Assembly (NCBI RefSeq): GCF_027409185.1
Contig: NC_084463.1
Span: forward strand, 164,099,869 to 164,163,868
Direction: 5' to 3'
DNA length: 64,000 nt
From: Cynocephalus volans
Taxonomy: Eukaryota > Chordata > Mammalia > Dermoptera > Cynocephalidae
A model generated the notes under the pieces. That model was given only the letters and a program-made list of their open reading frames with translations. It was not told the DNA's origin and ran no database searches. This document shows, in pieces, positions 1 to 10,399 of the stretch (position 1 is the first letter of the stretch; every line of letters starts with the position of its first letter). Made by a program: the position numbers and the translations under genes.

Positions 1-184
1 CTCTCAGGGCTGCTGTGGGGCGACGGGCAGGCCCCTCGGGGTCGTAGTGCTGGGCATGCCTGCTCCACCCCTGCAACCAGAGACCATTCAACTCTGGCTG
101 AATCCGGAGGTTTCTCTGAGCCTTCCCTGCCAGCCCCAGCTCCCCTGTCCTCTGCTCCTTCCTGGGCCAACCTCGAAGGAAGCC

Positions 185-315
185 TTTTCAGCAGGCACTA
201 CTATCCCATTTTACAGGACAGGGCACTGAGGATCAGCAGGGCTAACCACTCAACCGAGATCACAGCCAGGATTTAAACCCACAAGTTGAAACCCGTGCTT
301 TCTTTTAAACATTGC
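185..315 (+). mobile_element. MIR SINE fragment
   Basis: The stretch has the order of the mammalian-wide interspersed repeat core: a 'cccattttacag' block, an 'actgaggatcag' block, then a 'cacagccaggatttaaaccca' block similar to the MIR tail. It is diverged, with an insertion after the middle block. MIR is an old tRNA-derived SINE, so this is an inactive fossil. Confidence 0.75.
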
Positions 316-320
316 ATCCA

Positions 321-1004
321 GTTGGCCGTGACATCTCCCCAGAGAGCACAGTGACCACCCCAGGGCCATGCAGCTCACAGGTGCAGAGTCAGCCAGCACA
401 GGGGCAAGCCCTGCCCACAGAGGACCCCTTCGTGCAGCCATAGGAGATGGAGGGCCCATGCCTGGCAGGGCTGGGAAATCCAGGAGGGCACGCTGGTGCC
501 CCGTCTGCTCTGTCCCCACCCCGACCCCCACCCTGTGCCTGCCCCAGACCCCAAGGATCCAGAGAGGCCCCAAGCAGTCCTCACATGTGCATCTCTCGTT
601 CCTGTGCGTGTGGTGGGGGGCGAGGCACAGGCACCTCTTCATCTGCCCCAGCTTGTGTCCAGCCTCACAGCCCATCCTCCCACCTGGCCCTGCCCCTAAC
701 CAGCGCTCCAACCAGACGGAACTCCCTGGGCCCCCCCTCACTCGCCACCCGTGGTTCAACGTGTTTTCTGTGCTGCAGACATGCTTCCCACCCCCTTGTC
801 ACCCTCCGGCTCCTGCTCATTCCTTCCCTCCCCAGCTTGGGTGGGGTGTCCCTGCTCACCCAAACCTGGGCCAGCGCCCCTCCCCTGGGCTCCATGGCAC
901 CTGGGTGGGCATCACCCTGGGGGGAATGTCCATGCTTCCTTGTCTGTCATTCTAGCCAGACGAGAGCAAATGGAGGGCTGAGGCTGGGGCTTAGCCCCCT
1001 TGGC
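321..1004. other. GC-rich unique DNA, no gene seen
   Basis: C-rich sequence with runs such as 'ccccaccccgacccccacc'. Several frames are open on both strands at once, as expected where stop codons are rare by composition. No protein family, splice-site arrangement or RNA gene was recognised. Confidence 0.5.
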
Positions 1005-1014
1005 CGCCCCAGGT

Positions 1015-1062
1015 TCTGACACTGCCTGGCATACGGTGGGAACTCAGCAAGGATCTGCTGGA
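1015..1062 (+). mobile_element. L2 LINE 3' end tag
   Basis: The segment 'gcctggcatacggtgggaactcagcaagg' matches the pattern of the L2 3' terminus (GCCTGGCACATAGTAGGTGCTCAATAAAT type). It is short and diverged, and therefore tentative. Confidence 0.5.
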
Positions 1063-1235
1063 TGGAAAGAAAGACAGGAGGAAGATTAGATGAATGGAAG
1101 GATGTAAGGAAGGGCAGACAGGAAGGAGAGTAGAAAAGTGGATAGATAGGGAATGGGTGGGGGTGGGCAGGTGTAGGGAGCGGGTGGAGATGGGGTGGAT
1201 GGGTGCGTTTGTTGGGTCCAGGAGAGTGGGGCTGG
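1063..1235 (+). repeat. Purine-rich low-complexity DNA
   Basis: An A/G-rich run with degenerate GGAA, GGAT and GGGTGG units follows directly on the L2 tag. A frame on the opposite strand reads as serine, proline and leucine-rich peptide because of this composition. It is probably a degraded simple repeat grown from the L2 tail. Confidence 0.6.
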
Positions 1236-1239
1236 GTGG

Positions 1240-2005
1240 GAGCTGTTCATACTACACTCAGATCGTGTCCTCCCTTGACACATGAGATGAGCTCTGATCA
1301 CCTACCAAGCCCAGGGCACTGGTGTTTACCAGAATTGAGTTACCCCACCCCAGGGAGGGGAGGATTATTGTAAAGACCCAACTGACCCCCACCTGATGCC
1401 GTCAACACTGGCAACTGGATTGCTCACCAAAACAGGACAGTCCATGTCCCCGTGCACTCTGAAATCCCCTGCAAGTGTGGAAAGCACCAGAATCCTGGGG
1501 ACTTTTCTAGAGTGGGACTTTATTTTGCCAACGAGAAGGAATCACAATTATACACAAGTGGTCAGAGGAGAATTTCCAAAGCAGAGGTGACCTGCTGAAC
1601 TGAGAGCTCCTTCCGATCCCCATGCCAGCCATTGCCATGCCCAGACTGACCAACCGTGCTGTCCAGCAGAGCCTCCATCCCCCAACAGGGCCGTGCTTCG
1701 TGTCGAGGACAGCACTGCCCCTGAAACAGCCCTTATTTAGCAAGGGGCTTCGACGTCCAGCTGTGGCCTGCCTGTCTACAGACGCAGCCACCTGGGAAGT
1801 CACATCAACTGAGCGTCAAATGACAGGACCCTTGAGAGCTCTGAGCCCTGACCACTCACCCCAACCCCACCTTACCGTCCTTACCCCACTCCCTAGGCCT
1901 TCTGTTCCTAGCCTGGGCCCCAGAGTCCGGGGTGAGAGATATGCATCGTACACCTCCTCCACCACATTGAGACACGAAAAGCAGGAGGTATACACACTGT
2001 CAAGT
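1240..2005. other. Unique DNA, nothing recognised
   Basis: Mixed-composition sequence with open frames up to 137 codons that resemble no known protein. No repeat family was recognised with confidence. Confidence 0.4.
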
Positions 2006-2100
2006 GGAGATGCCAGGTTACAAAATGGCATGTGAAGCATAATCCCGATTTTGTACATACACATCCACACGCATGCAAACAAAGACCAGAAGACCGTAGT
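2006..2100 (+). mobile_element. Old LINE tail fragment (first part)
   Basis: The text around 'tacaaaatggcatgtgaagcataatcccgattttgtacatacacat' follows a common ancient mammalian LINE 3' UTR in which a 'tgatcccaattttgt' block precedes a TACATA-rich run. The matching tail end lies at about 2815-2905, so the two may be remnants of one copy separated by about 700 bp. Confidence 0.45.
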
Positions 2101-2814
2101 TGTCAGATCTCCTAAGCAACCCCACCCACCTGACCCCCACCAAACAGACGTCCACACAGCCAGCTGGCCAGTTAACCCACACACTCCGCTAGGCTGCAGG
2201 TGACCCCGCCAATGCCCACGTGTGGGGACCACTCGCAGGTGGCACCTGCTCTCCAAGACGCCCCTGCCGAGCTCAGCCGGGTTCACAAGTCTGCTAGTGC
2301 CTCTGGCTCATAATCACAACCATGTAACTGAAACGACTTCATTCACTAGTACATAAGGCAATAAAATCCAAGTGCAACAAGATGGTTAGGTATCAATCCT
2401 ATGAAAGCGAAAACATGCAAACCAATAAGTCGGTTTTTAAGAAAAGCTTCACCCTAGTAAGGGTGAGGCAGCTGGAAACAACTGCGGTGAACATTCATAT
2501 AATTCTAGAAAACTCCTGAATTTGGATTGCCAGGTGTCTCTAGGCTTTCCCCTCATCTTGAAGAAACAGAAACTGGAAGCGAGCGTGGCCTGTGCTTAAA
2601 GACGACGCAGAGTCCTGGGCGGCCGCGCCATCCGGTGAATGTGCATTTGTTCTACTTGAGGTTAAAGTAACACGTTGGCCATGAGCACGCGTCCCGTTGC
2701 TGTTCCTTCCTGCTTTGAGTGGCCTGTGCCTTCCGTCAGCCTCTGCGGGCCCTGACCGTGGTGGAGAAGGCAGCTTCTACTTGCCAAAATGTTCATCCCA
2801 GGCTCCGCCAGCGC
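2101..2814. other. Mostly unique DNA between LINE-tail fragments
   Basis: No repeat was recognised with confidence. A CpG-bearing patch near 2580-2640 includes a GCGGCCGC octamer at 2619-2626. No coding signal was seen. Confidence 0.4.
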
Positions 2815-2908
2815 TGCAGGTGATTTTAATTGTCTTCTTTGTATTTTTCCGCATTCTCCAAATTTTCTCCAACAAGCATGTATCACTTTTATAAGCAGAA
2901 AACGAAAT
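2815..2908 (+). mobile_element. Old LINE tail fragment (3' end)
   Basis: The blocks 'gtatttttccgcattctcc', 'aaattttctccaacaagca' and 'tatcacttttataagcag' are the recognisable 3' end of an ancient mammalian LINE 3' UTR, with an A-rich close. A related tail occurs near 19290-19345. Confidence 0.55.
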
Positions 2909-3001
2909 TAATGGGCTTTTAACCAGCGTCAGCACGTGAGGAGAAATGCTGTGCCCAGGCGGCTTCTGCCAGGCTCTGTGCCTGTCCCTACCTGGGATAA
3001 G

Positions 3002-3221
3002 ATGGGGCGCCTCAACCACGGCACTGTGGACATTTCGGGCTGATCATTCCTTGTGGGGGAGGCGCCGAGTCTGCTCTGTGCGCTGTAGGATGTCTACCCT
3101 CATCTCTGGCCTCTTCCCACAAGAGGCTGGTGGCCCCTCCCCATTGTGACAAAGGAACATGCCTCCAGACATTGCCAAATGTCCCCAGGAGAAAAAATCA
3201 CGACAGGTTGAGAACCACTTG
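3002..3221 (-). mobile_element. MER5A (hAT-Charlie) DNA transposon
   Basis: Read on the minus strand, the copy starts with 'gtggttctcaacctg', passes a 'ggacatttggcaatgtctgga' block and ends near 'gccgtggttgag'. This is the order of MER5A, a short non-autonomous hAT element. A second copy in the opposite direction lies at 54888-55074. It codes for nothing. Confidence 0.85.
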
Positions 3222-4060
3222 TCTACATAACAGACCCCACCCGGGGACCCCAGCCTCCTCACCGTTTCCGGCCAGGTGCCCATCACTGACGATCAGACAG
3301 GCGAAACTTCAGGTGCTTTCAATTATCCGGATGGGTCGGCTTTTCAGAGCCAAGCCCTGGGCCACTGGAAATAAGAGTGTGTCTAGATCCCATCTTTACA
3401 TTTTTACCGCTGCTGCCGCAGGGGACAGCCGCCAGTCACCTCCCCCTACAAAGCACAAAGGAAGCAACAGGCAGTAAGCCCCCCAGTGAAACTCTCTTCT
3501 TAAGCATCCCTTTTCATTTCTCCATTCCTGGAAAGATTGCCTTTTTCTGAGCCTGTACAAGCCCTCCAAGAACCCAGCTGAGGTTAGAAGCACGAGGCTC
3601 CACACGGTCCTCAGTGCCAGGGCCCCCTCATCTGGGGGTAGACACTGCCACATCTCCTGCCCCCCTCCACCTTCAGCCGTGTGCTCCGGGTGAGGGTGGC
3701 TAGGGACCCTGATCCTCCGCTTCCCACAAAGTGGTGGCCTTGGGCAGCTTGGTGGCTTTGTCCAAGAGTGGGCCCCTCGAGCCCTGGGAATCTGGGGCAC
3801 CTAGCTACCCACGAAGCCTTTCTATCAGGGGCCACTCATTTTGACCTTGGAGGTGCCAGGGATGGAGGTGAGTGGGTGAGGAGCAGGCTGGGAAGGTTCT
3901 GGAACTTCTGGGATCCTTCCCTGTGGGGTGCACACAGGAGAGAGGGAGGGCAGCCCACACAGCCCAAGGGCCTGGATGCCAGGCTGAGCATGGGCTGTGC
4001 TGGCAGACGACATGCCAAGTGACAAGATCGGCCACCGGGGGAGGGAAGAAATGTAGACAT
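3222..4060. other. Unique GC-rich DNA, no gene seen
   Basis: Open frames up to 134 codons occur on both strands in overlapping positions, and none resembles a known protein. No repeat was recognised. Confidence 0.4.
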
Positions 4061-4063
4061 TGT

Positions 4064-4146
4064 TCTTTTCTTTTGTTAGTTCTGGCTTTTGTTTTTTGGT
4101 GTCACCAGCATCGCACTCTACCAACCAAGCCAACTGGCTTGCCCCT
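4064..4146 (-). mobile_element. tRNA-Ile-like SINE with internal deletion
   Basis: On the minus strand it begins 'gcaagccagttggcttggtt', followed by a 'gtagagtgcgatgctggtgac' block (A-box half and anticodon arm of a tRNA-Ile-like head). It then jumps from 'acaccaa' to a 'gccagaactaacaaaag' tail. Compared with the copy at 49593-49693, the B-box region is missing. Loss of the B box would remove the pol III promoter. Confidence 0.6.
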
Positions 4147-4152
4147 CCTTTT

Positions 4153-5860
4153 TCTCGTTTTCATAGACCGTTTTTTAAATAACAGCTTGACCCACCACGA
4201 ATGCCATACAATCCATTTAAAGTGCAAAATTCAGTGGTTTTGAATACATTCACAGAGTTGTGCAACCATCACTGCTACCTAATTTCAGATCATCTCACCA
4301 CCCCCCAAAAGAAACCCCATTCTCATTAGCAGGGATTCCACGTCCGTCTCCTCGCTCCAGCCGTGCAACCACGAATCTGCATTCCGACTCTACGAATTTG
4401 CCCATTCCGGGTATTTCATAGAAATGGAATCGTACAGTATGTGGACTTTGGTAACTGGCCTGTTTGCAGGGTCCATCCATGTGGTAGCAGGTGCCAGTGC
4501 TTCATTCCTCTTACCGCTGAACGACGTCCCCTCGTATGTCTACACCACAGTTGGTTTATCCATCCTTCAGTCGATGGGATTTTGGGTTGTTTCCACTTTT
4601 GGGCTCTTGCACTGCTATGAATATTCACGTACAAGTATCCGTGTGGATGCATGCTTTCCTTTCTCTAGCAGGTACCAAGAGTAGAGTCGTTGGATCGTAT
4701 GGTAACTCTATGTTTAACATTTTGAAAAACTGCCAAACTGTTTTCCAAACTGGGCGTACCAGTTTGCATTCCCACCAGCAACGAGGGAAAGTCTCAAACT
4801 CTCCACAGCCTCACCAACACATGCAATCATCTGCCTTTCTCTTTGAACTGTCCGAGTGGCTGTGGAGTGGTACCTTATCCTGCTTTCGATTGCAATTCCC
4901 TAATGACCGAGAATGTCAAGCATCTTGCCATGAGCTTATTGGCCATTTGTACATTTTCTTTGGAGAAATGTTTATTCAAGTCCTTTGCCAATTTTTAATT
5001 GGGTTATCTTTTTATTGTTGAGTCGTAAGAGGTGTTTATATATTCTGTATCCTACACCCTTGCTAAATATAAGACTTGCAAATGTTTTCTCCCATTCTGT
5101 GGGCTGCATTTTCACTTTCTTGATAGTCCCCTTTGACACGCATGTTTTTAATTTTGATGAAGTCCAATGTATCTATTTTTTCTTTGGTTTCTTGTGGTTT
5201 TTGGTGTCATATCTAAGAATCTAAGGTCATGACGATTTAAACCTATGTTTTCTTCTAAGATTTTTATAGTTTAATTTCTTACGTTTAGGTCTTAGATCTA
5301 TTTTGAGTTAATTTTTGTGTACGGTATGAGGTAGGGGTCCAGGGTCATTCTTTTGCATGTGGAAATCCATTTATCCCAGCACTATTTGTTGAAAAGACTG
5401 TTTTTCCCCACTGAGGAGTCTTGACACCCTTCTCAAAAATCAGTTGACCATAGACACTTGAGTTTATATTTGGATTGTTTACTGCTAGTGTATAAAAACA
5501 CAACCGATTTTTGTATATTGATCTTTTATCCTGAAACCTTGCTGAACTCATTTATTAATGCTAATAGTTGTTTAGTCAATTTCTTAGGATTTTCTACATA
5601 TAAGATCATCTGCAAATAGATATGGTTTTACTTCTTAAGCATCCTTTCCATTTCTAATCCTGATGCCTTTCATTTATTTTTCTTGCCTAAGTGCCCTGGG
5701 TATAACCTCCGGGGCAACATGCAACAGCAGTGGGGACATCTTGTCTTGTTCCTCATCCCAGGGGTGGGCATCTAGTCTTTCACCATCAGGTATGATGTCA
5801 GCTGGGGGGTTGTTTTGTGGGTTTCTTGTTTTGGATGCCTTTGAGGAAGTACCCTTCTCA
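4153..5860 (-). mobile_element. L1M LINE, 5'-truncated, minus strand
   Basis: Seen as a reversed L1: the 3' UTR begins near 4170, followed by the reversed ORF2 end. Familiar reversed blocks include 'tttcatagaaatggaatcg', 'tttatccatccttcagtcg', 'ttgcattcccaccagcaacg' and 'aaatgttttctcccattctg'. The frame is broken by many stops and shifts. It is an ancient, inactive copy. Confidence 0.85.
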
Positions 5861-6067
5861 CACCCCTTTATTGAGGTATAATTTACATGTAGTGAAATAA
5901 AGAAATCTTAACTGTACAAACAAATCTTAAACTTGATGAACTTTTATATGTGTGACATATGCATGTAACCACCACCAAGATCTGGCTGTAGGACGTTTCC
6001 TTCCATCTACCCAGAGGGTCCTCTTATACTCCATCCCATGAGGCCTACAAAATTTTGCAAACACCAA

Positions 6068-6232
6068 ACAAACTAGATGCCCAGTTACATATGAATTTAA
6101 GATAAATAATTTTGTCGTGCATGTCCTATGGAACATTTGGAGCATATATTAGTACATACTCACACACAAAAAAAATTATTCATTGTTGATCTGAAATTCA
6201 GATCATAACTGGGCATCCTGTATTTTACCACT
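6068..6232. mobile_element. Palindromic (inverted-repeat) element, copy 1
   Basis: The left half has 'gatgcccagttacatatgaa' and 'ttaagataaataatttt'. The right half has 'aattattcattgttgatctg' and 'aactgggcatcctgtatttt', roughly the reverse complement of the left. The whole unit is a long imperfect hairpin with no coding capacity. The layout fits a MITE-like DNA element; I cannot name the family. Confidence 0.65.
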
Positions 6233-6311
6233 TGCTGACTTCTGTCACCACATATGAAGGTCCCTGCCCTTGAACCTCATGTAAGTGAGACCACAGAGCA
6301 CAGACTTTTTC

Positions 6312-6326
6312 TCATATCCTAATGTT
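6312..6326. repeat. Target-site duplication, left copy
   Basis: TCATATCCTAATGTT, repeated exactly at 6462-6476 on the other side of the 5S rRNA retrocopy. Confidence 0.9.
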
Positions 6327-6343
6327 GTTTCTTTTTTTTCTTA

Positions 6344-6389
6344 GTCTACAGCACCTGGTATTCCCAGGTGGTCTCCCATCCAGGTACTA

Positions 6390-6420
<31 letters not shown>

Positions 6421-6460
6421 TAGATGAGATCGGGAGCCTTCAGGGTGGTATGGCCGTAGC
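6344..6460 (-). pseudogene. RNA5SP: 5S rRNA retropseudogene or 5S-derived SINE
   Basis: On the minus strand 117 nt follow 5S rRNA nearly end to end, from 'ctacggccataccaccctga' to 'accaggtgctgtagac'. The internal pol III control region is well kept: 'aagctaagcagagtcaggcc' and 'ggttagtacctggatgggag'. An A-rich tail (reverse complement of 6327-6343) follows the 3' end, and a perfect 15-bp duplication flanks the insert. These are marks of LINE-machinery retrotransposition, so this is a retrocopy and not a member of the tandem 5S array. It carries several substitutions and lacks the first one or two bases. Confidence 0.93.
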
Positions 6461-6461
6461 T

Positions 6462-6476
6462 TCATATCCTAATGTT
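6462..6476. repeat. Target-site duplication, right copy
   Basis: Identical to 6312-6326. Confidence 0.9.
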
Positions 6477-6769
6477 TTTGAGATCCATCTGTATTACTGC
6501 CCATCATAGATGCTCTTTTATATTGCCGAGGAGTACTCTGTCATCCCACAGTCTGTGTCTGTTCTCCTGTTGATGGACACCTGAGCTTTCCAGTCAGGGG
6601 CTACTGTGAATAAAGCTGACCTGCATGTTCCGGTTGGTGTCATCCTGTATACGTGTGCACTGATTTCTCGTGGATACACACTTGGCGTGGAATTGCTGGG
6701 TCATAGGTGGGCATGTGTTAACTCCATTAGAAACTAACACCTCTTCTGCATAATATGTACAAAATACAT

Positions 6770-6990
6770 TAGTTCTTCACACACACACCCCCCCACCAAT
6801 GGCAACTATGTGAGGTGATAGTGTGTTAAGTAACTTTATTGCGATAATCATTTCACATATTGGGAATTAAGCCCCACCTTCAAACCACAGCAATCACGTT
6901 ATACACCTTGAATACATACAATTTTAATCTGTCAATCTTAATACATCAATTAAGCTGGGGAAGAAAAGAGTAAAATAAGATTAACAGCAC
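6770..6990 (+). mobile_element. L1 3' UTR fragment
   Basis: The blocks 'gcgataatcatttcacatat', 'atcacgttatacaccttgaa' and 'acatacaattttaatctgtc' match the 3' UTR of L1MA/L1MB-type elements, which end in a 'caattaagctgggg'-like sequence. An A-rich tail follows near 6960. Confidence 0.75.
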
Positions 6991-7265
6991 TACACATCCA
7001 GAGTGAAATCAATGAGATAATACTCTAAAAAATAATTAAAATAAAACACATTAGCACATTAGCATGTGGGCATAAACTATAAATATATACATAGTCTTAT
7101 TTTGGGACATGTGGTCAGAAGATCTTGATTGATGGGAGATGTGATCTAAAGAGTTGAGGACCCCTGCAGAGGGGAGACACTGGTGATCTGAGGGCAGGGA
7201 GGAGGTGACCTGAGGGCTTTAGGAATAAATCCTAGCTGTGCGTGCAAGGTGCGGAGTCCACAGGG
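6991..7265. other. A/T-rich then purine-rich unique DNA
   Basis: A short stretch after the L1 tail with repeated 'acattagcac' and 'attagcatg' pieces. It grades into ordinary sequence with nothing recognised. Confidence 0.4.
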
Positions 7266-7270
7266 GCAGT

Positions 7271-7470
7271 GTTGCCACCTAAGAAACAGGACACCAGATA
7301 AACAGCAGATGATTTTTTAGTATAAGTATGCACGAGTATGTCCACAATATTACTTGCATAGGACATACTGACACTAAAATACTATCATTGTTTATCTGAA
7401 ATTTAAATTGATATGAATGAAATTTAAATGTAAATGGGCATCCCATATTTCTACATGCCGAGTGTGGCAA
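7271..7470. mobile_element. Palindromic (inverted-repeat) element, copy 2
   Basis: Begins 'gttgccac' and ends 'gtggcaa', an inverted terminal pair with 7 of 8 matching bases. Inside, 'ttttttagtataagtatg' on the left faces 'gacatactgacactaaaat' on the right, and 'tgtttatctgaaatttaaat' and 'aaatgggcatcccatatttc' repeat the blocks seen in copy 1. This is the same family as 6068-6232, about 1 kb away. Confidence 0.7.
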
Positions 7471-9039
7471 GTCTGCACAGGTGAGCTCACAGAGCCCAGG
7501 GAGGAACAGCCGTGGCACCAGGCTGTGGAGCTCTGGTTCTCCAAGGAGACAGGCTGGTGCTACCTACGCGTTCCCCTCCCACGACACATCCCTAACACCT
7601 AGTCCCACTGGATGAATGCCTAGGGGAGGACACAGGCAAAGGTGGCTGTGTGCTGTCTCCCTCTATCGATTTGGCACCTGCGGCCACATTGCTCCCCAGT
7701 TCCCCAGGGACAGCTGTGCCTACTTTGGCCCAGGCTGACAGGACCAGGTCTTCCAGCACGTGGTGCTGGGGGGGGGGGGAGTTTCTGGCCAGCTCGACGC
7801 CCCCAGCCTTGGTCCTCTTCATTTGTTCAATGCTGTGTATTCAGAGCCAGCCGACACCCCAGGGAAAGGCAGAGGACAGCGTCTGGGCAAGTGCTGACAG
7901 CATCCCGGGTCCTGGTGAAGGTGGTCAGCGAGGTCAGCCACAGGCACTTGGGTCAGACCCCCTAGTGGCCCCACCTTGCCCACGTCTGCAGGAAACTGAA
8001 ATAGCCCAACAGACCCACCTTCCCAAGTAGCCCACGTGCAGGGCATCATGCAGCTCAACATACCGAATGCGAGATTCTGGTTTTCAACTGCTTCACAAAA
8101 TTTTGGCCAACAAGGTCTTGCTACCTGCTATTGGAGCCACCAGCAGCACACTGAGAGAAGAGCCCAGAGTGGCGGGGTGGGCTTTCCCTCCTATGTGTCT
8201 GCCTCTGCACTATGAGGCAGGAGCTGGGGACCCAGGCCTGGGGGCTATTTCAGCAGGTGTTGGCAGCTGGGGGAGAGCAGGACCTTCCAGAAATATACGA
8301 TCACCTTGACCCTGCACACCTGCACTGCCAACATGCCTCAGAGGAAGGTGGGAGCCCCATGGTTAGCATCTCACCTGGACAGATGTGCAAAGCACGCAAA
8401 GAGCCCTGGACCCAAGTTCAGATCTGTCTGGGTCACTGAGCTCCCTAACTGCCCCCCTGGAGGGCTCCATTAAACCTGGCTTATGACCGCTGTACCCATC
8501 AGATCAGGCCAGACAGGGCTGACTGGTAGGCAGCTCTACCCCACAGCCATCTCCAGCCTGGCTTCCCTGAAGGTCTGGGCATGACAACTTCTCTCCTCTG
8601 AAGACACATCTCCGTCTGCTGGCATCATTTGGAGATGCCTCTAGTGTGTCCACCAGGCCCAAGCCACTGGGAAACAGCCACACTGGGAGGGTAGGGACCA
8701 AGGAAGCCTTGGGGACAAACAGTGATTGGACTCAGCTCATGAGAAATGGGAGCATTTCTGAGACCTCAGAAATCATCCATCCTGTCCACATGCAGGGGCT
8801 GAGGCCAAGGGTCTGAAATTCATCGGCTCTGGTACCTGGACAGGGATGGTGTCTCAGTAGACCTCCCAGGGATAGTAGACAGGGAAGGTAGGTGTTCGGG
8901 AGGGAGCCAACGCAGAACAGGGGCTCGAACCCAGGGCCCTGGGTCCTAGCTTGGTTTTTTGGCCTCCCACCGAGAGACTTTGCACAAGCCACTCAGGACA
9001 CGTGTGGAGTTGGCGTGTGTCCCCTTTTAAATGGAAAAG
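7471..9039. other. Unique DNA, no gene seen
   Basis: No repeat or gene was recognised. It holds an uninterrupted G12 run at 7768-7779. Open frames (up to 126 codons) overlap on both strands and show no domain. Confidence 0.4.
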
Positions 9040-9400
9040 AAACCAAATCTGTCAAGGTGGAGTTCAATGGAAATATTTAAGTGACACACAGGGCATGCCA
9101 CGACTCAAAGCGTTTTGTGTAACGTGCGGTTGAAATGACCGCAAAGTAATGTAGTTATTCCATCCGCAACCAAACTCCTGAGGTCGGACTGATGCGTGTC
9201 CCATGTGGCTAGAGGATAATCCCGTGAGGTCTTCTGTCCGCCTCCTGCCAAACGGCCTCATGAGATCAATGATGGAGGTGTCTCTCGGTCACCGCAGGGT
9301 TGTGTTTATCTGCTCAGGCCTCCGAACCCGAAAGCCAATGCAGGGGAGCCATATGTCTGTTTGGAAATGGTGCCTCATTGCCAGCTTGATGCAGGGGACC
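9040..9400. other. CpG-retaining unique segment, candidate conserved element
   Basis: The DNA is not GC-rich, yet it keeps about 20 CpG dinucleotides (for example near 9100, 9125, 9165, 9187, 9240 and 9290-9330). Most methylated non-functional DNA in mammals loses CpG. No repeat family was recognised. This is only a hint of constraint or of recent low methylation. Confidence 0.3.
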
Positions 9401-10399
9401 TGCCATGGGCCTGACAGTCACCCAGGGGTACTGAGTGCCTCCAAGTGACTGATGCCGGAGGAAGTGTCCATAGCCCTCTGGTCCTTCCCACAGGTCCCAG
9501 CAGAAGCCCGGGAAGGCATACCATAACTGTCATCCTATCTCACTAATTTTCCAAGTGTTCTGTTCCCCATCAAGAGGAAAGTCATGCTTGGAATTAGCAA
9601 GCCCACCCACCCACCTGTCTGACTTGAAAGACAATCCTTGGCCACTCGAGGGTCCCAGCATAGCTGAGAAACAGGGGCCGAGGACCGGAAGCCAGAGGTC
9701 TGGGGCCAACAGGAGGAAGCATGGCCACTGCCCCAAGGCCAGTCTGTTCTGACATCCAGAGGGTGACAGTCGGCCGGGGTGGGGATACAGGAACCTTGCC
9801 TTCTCGGCCCAGGGACTGCTCTCATGAGCCGGGGCATTTGGGATCCCCCCAGAACCACAAAGGGGGAGATGGAGGTGGCTTCAAGGGGTCCTGTCGCACC
9901 TCGGCACGTCCTCGGATTGGGTTTGCAGTGTGTTTGCCCCTGCGGATCTCCATGTGCACAGGTGCAGGTACCTTGGCCAGCGACGGAAAAAAGCGATTCC
10001 CCAAGGGGTGTGGTGAGTGCCCGACAGGTGCGCTTCCTTAATGGCGGTGGCCGAGACTTTGGCTGAGTAGTCAGAAGTGGGGTGTCTTCAATCTGCCTGG
10101 CGGCCTCCTAGGTACCCCAAGGGTCCTAAAAACAGCTTGCCTCATGGGCAGGGCTGGGAGACCCCAGAGACCACCCTGGAGTACAGGGACAGATCGGGAA
10201 GCCTTGGGAAGGTAGAGACGGGTGGGGAGTCCTTCCCAGGCGGGCTACTTCCTCCAGCCCCTGTGCTCAGACGCTGTCCATGAGCAGCCAACCCAAGAAG
10301 GGATGCGTCTTTCAGCTTCGAACTTCTTTTGGGGTCTGTGAGGTTCAGAATCAGAAACTGAACCCAAGACACTGACCCACTCTTTGGAAGCAGCAGGAG
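9401..10399. other. Unique DNA, no gene seen
   Basis: Mixed composition with open frames up to 107 codons. No repeat, RNA gene or protein family was recognised. Confidence 0.4.

Larger units (their letters stand above)
5862..6725 (-). mobile_element. Second L1M LINE, minus strand, interrupted twice
   Basis: A new L1 3' end starts with 'tttattgaggtataatttac' directly after the preceding L1. The reversed 3' UTR and ORF2 end continue to about 6725. It is interrupted by a palindromic element (6068-6232) and by a 5S rRNA retrocopy (6327-6461). The flanks rejoin in L1 order, so both insertions are later than this copy. Confidence 0.8.

Noticed and set aside
2619..2626. NotI-type octamer as a CpG-island marker
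   Set aside because: Only a few CpG surround it, and the flanks do not reach island density.
6344..6460. A functional 5S rRNA gene
   Set aside because: Substitutions in the control region, an A-rich tail and target duplications show a retrocopy. There is no tandem array and no pol III terminator directly after the 3' end.
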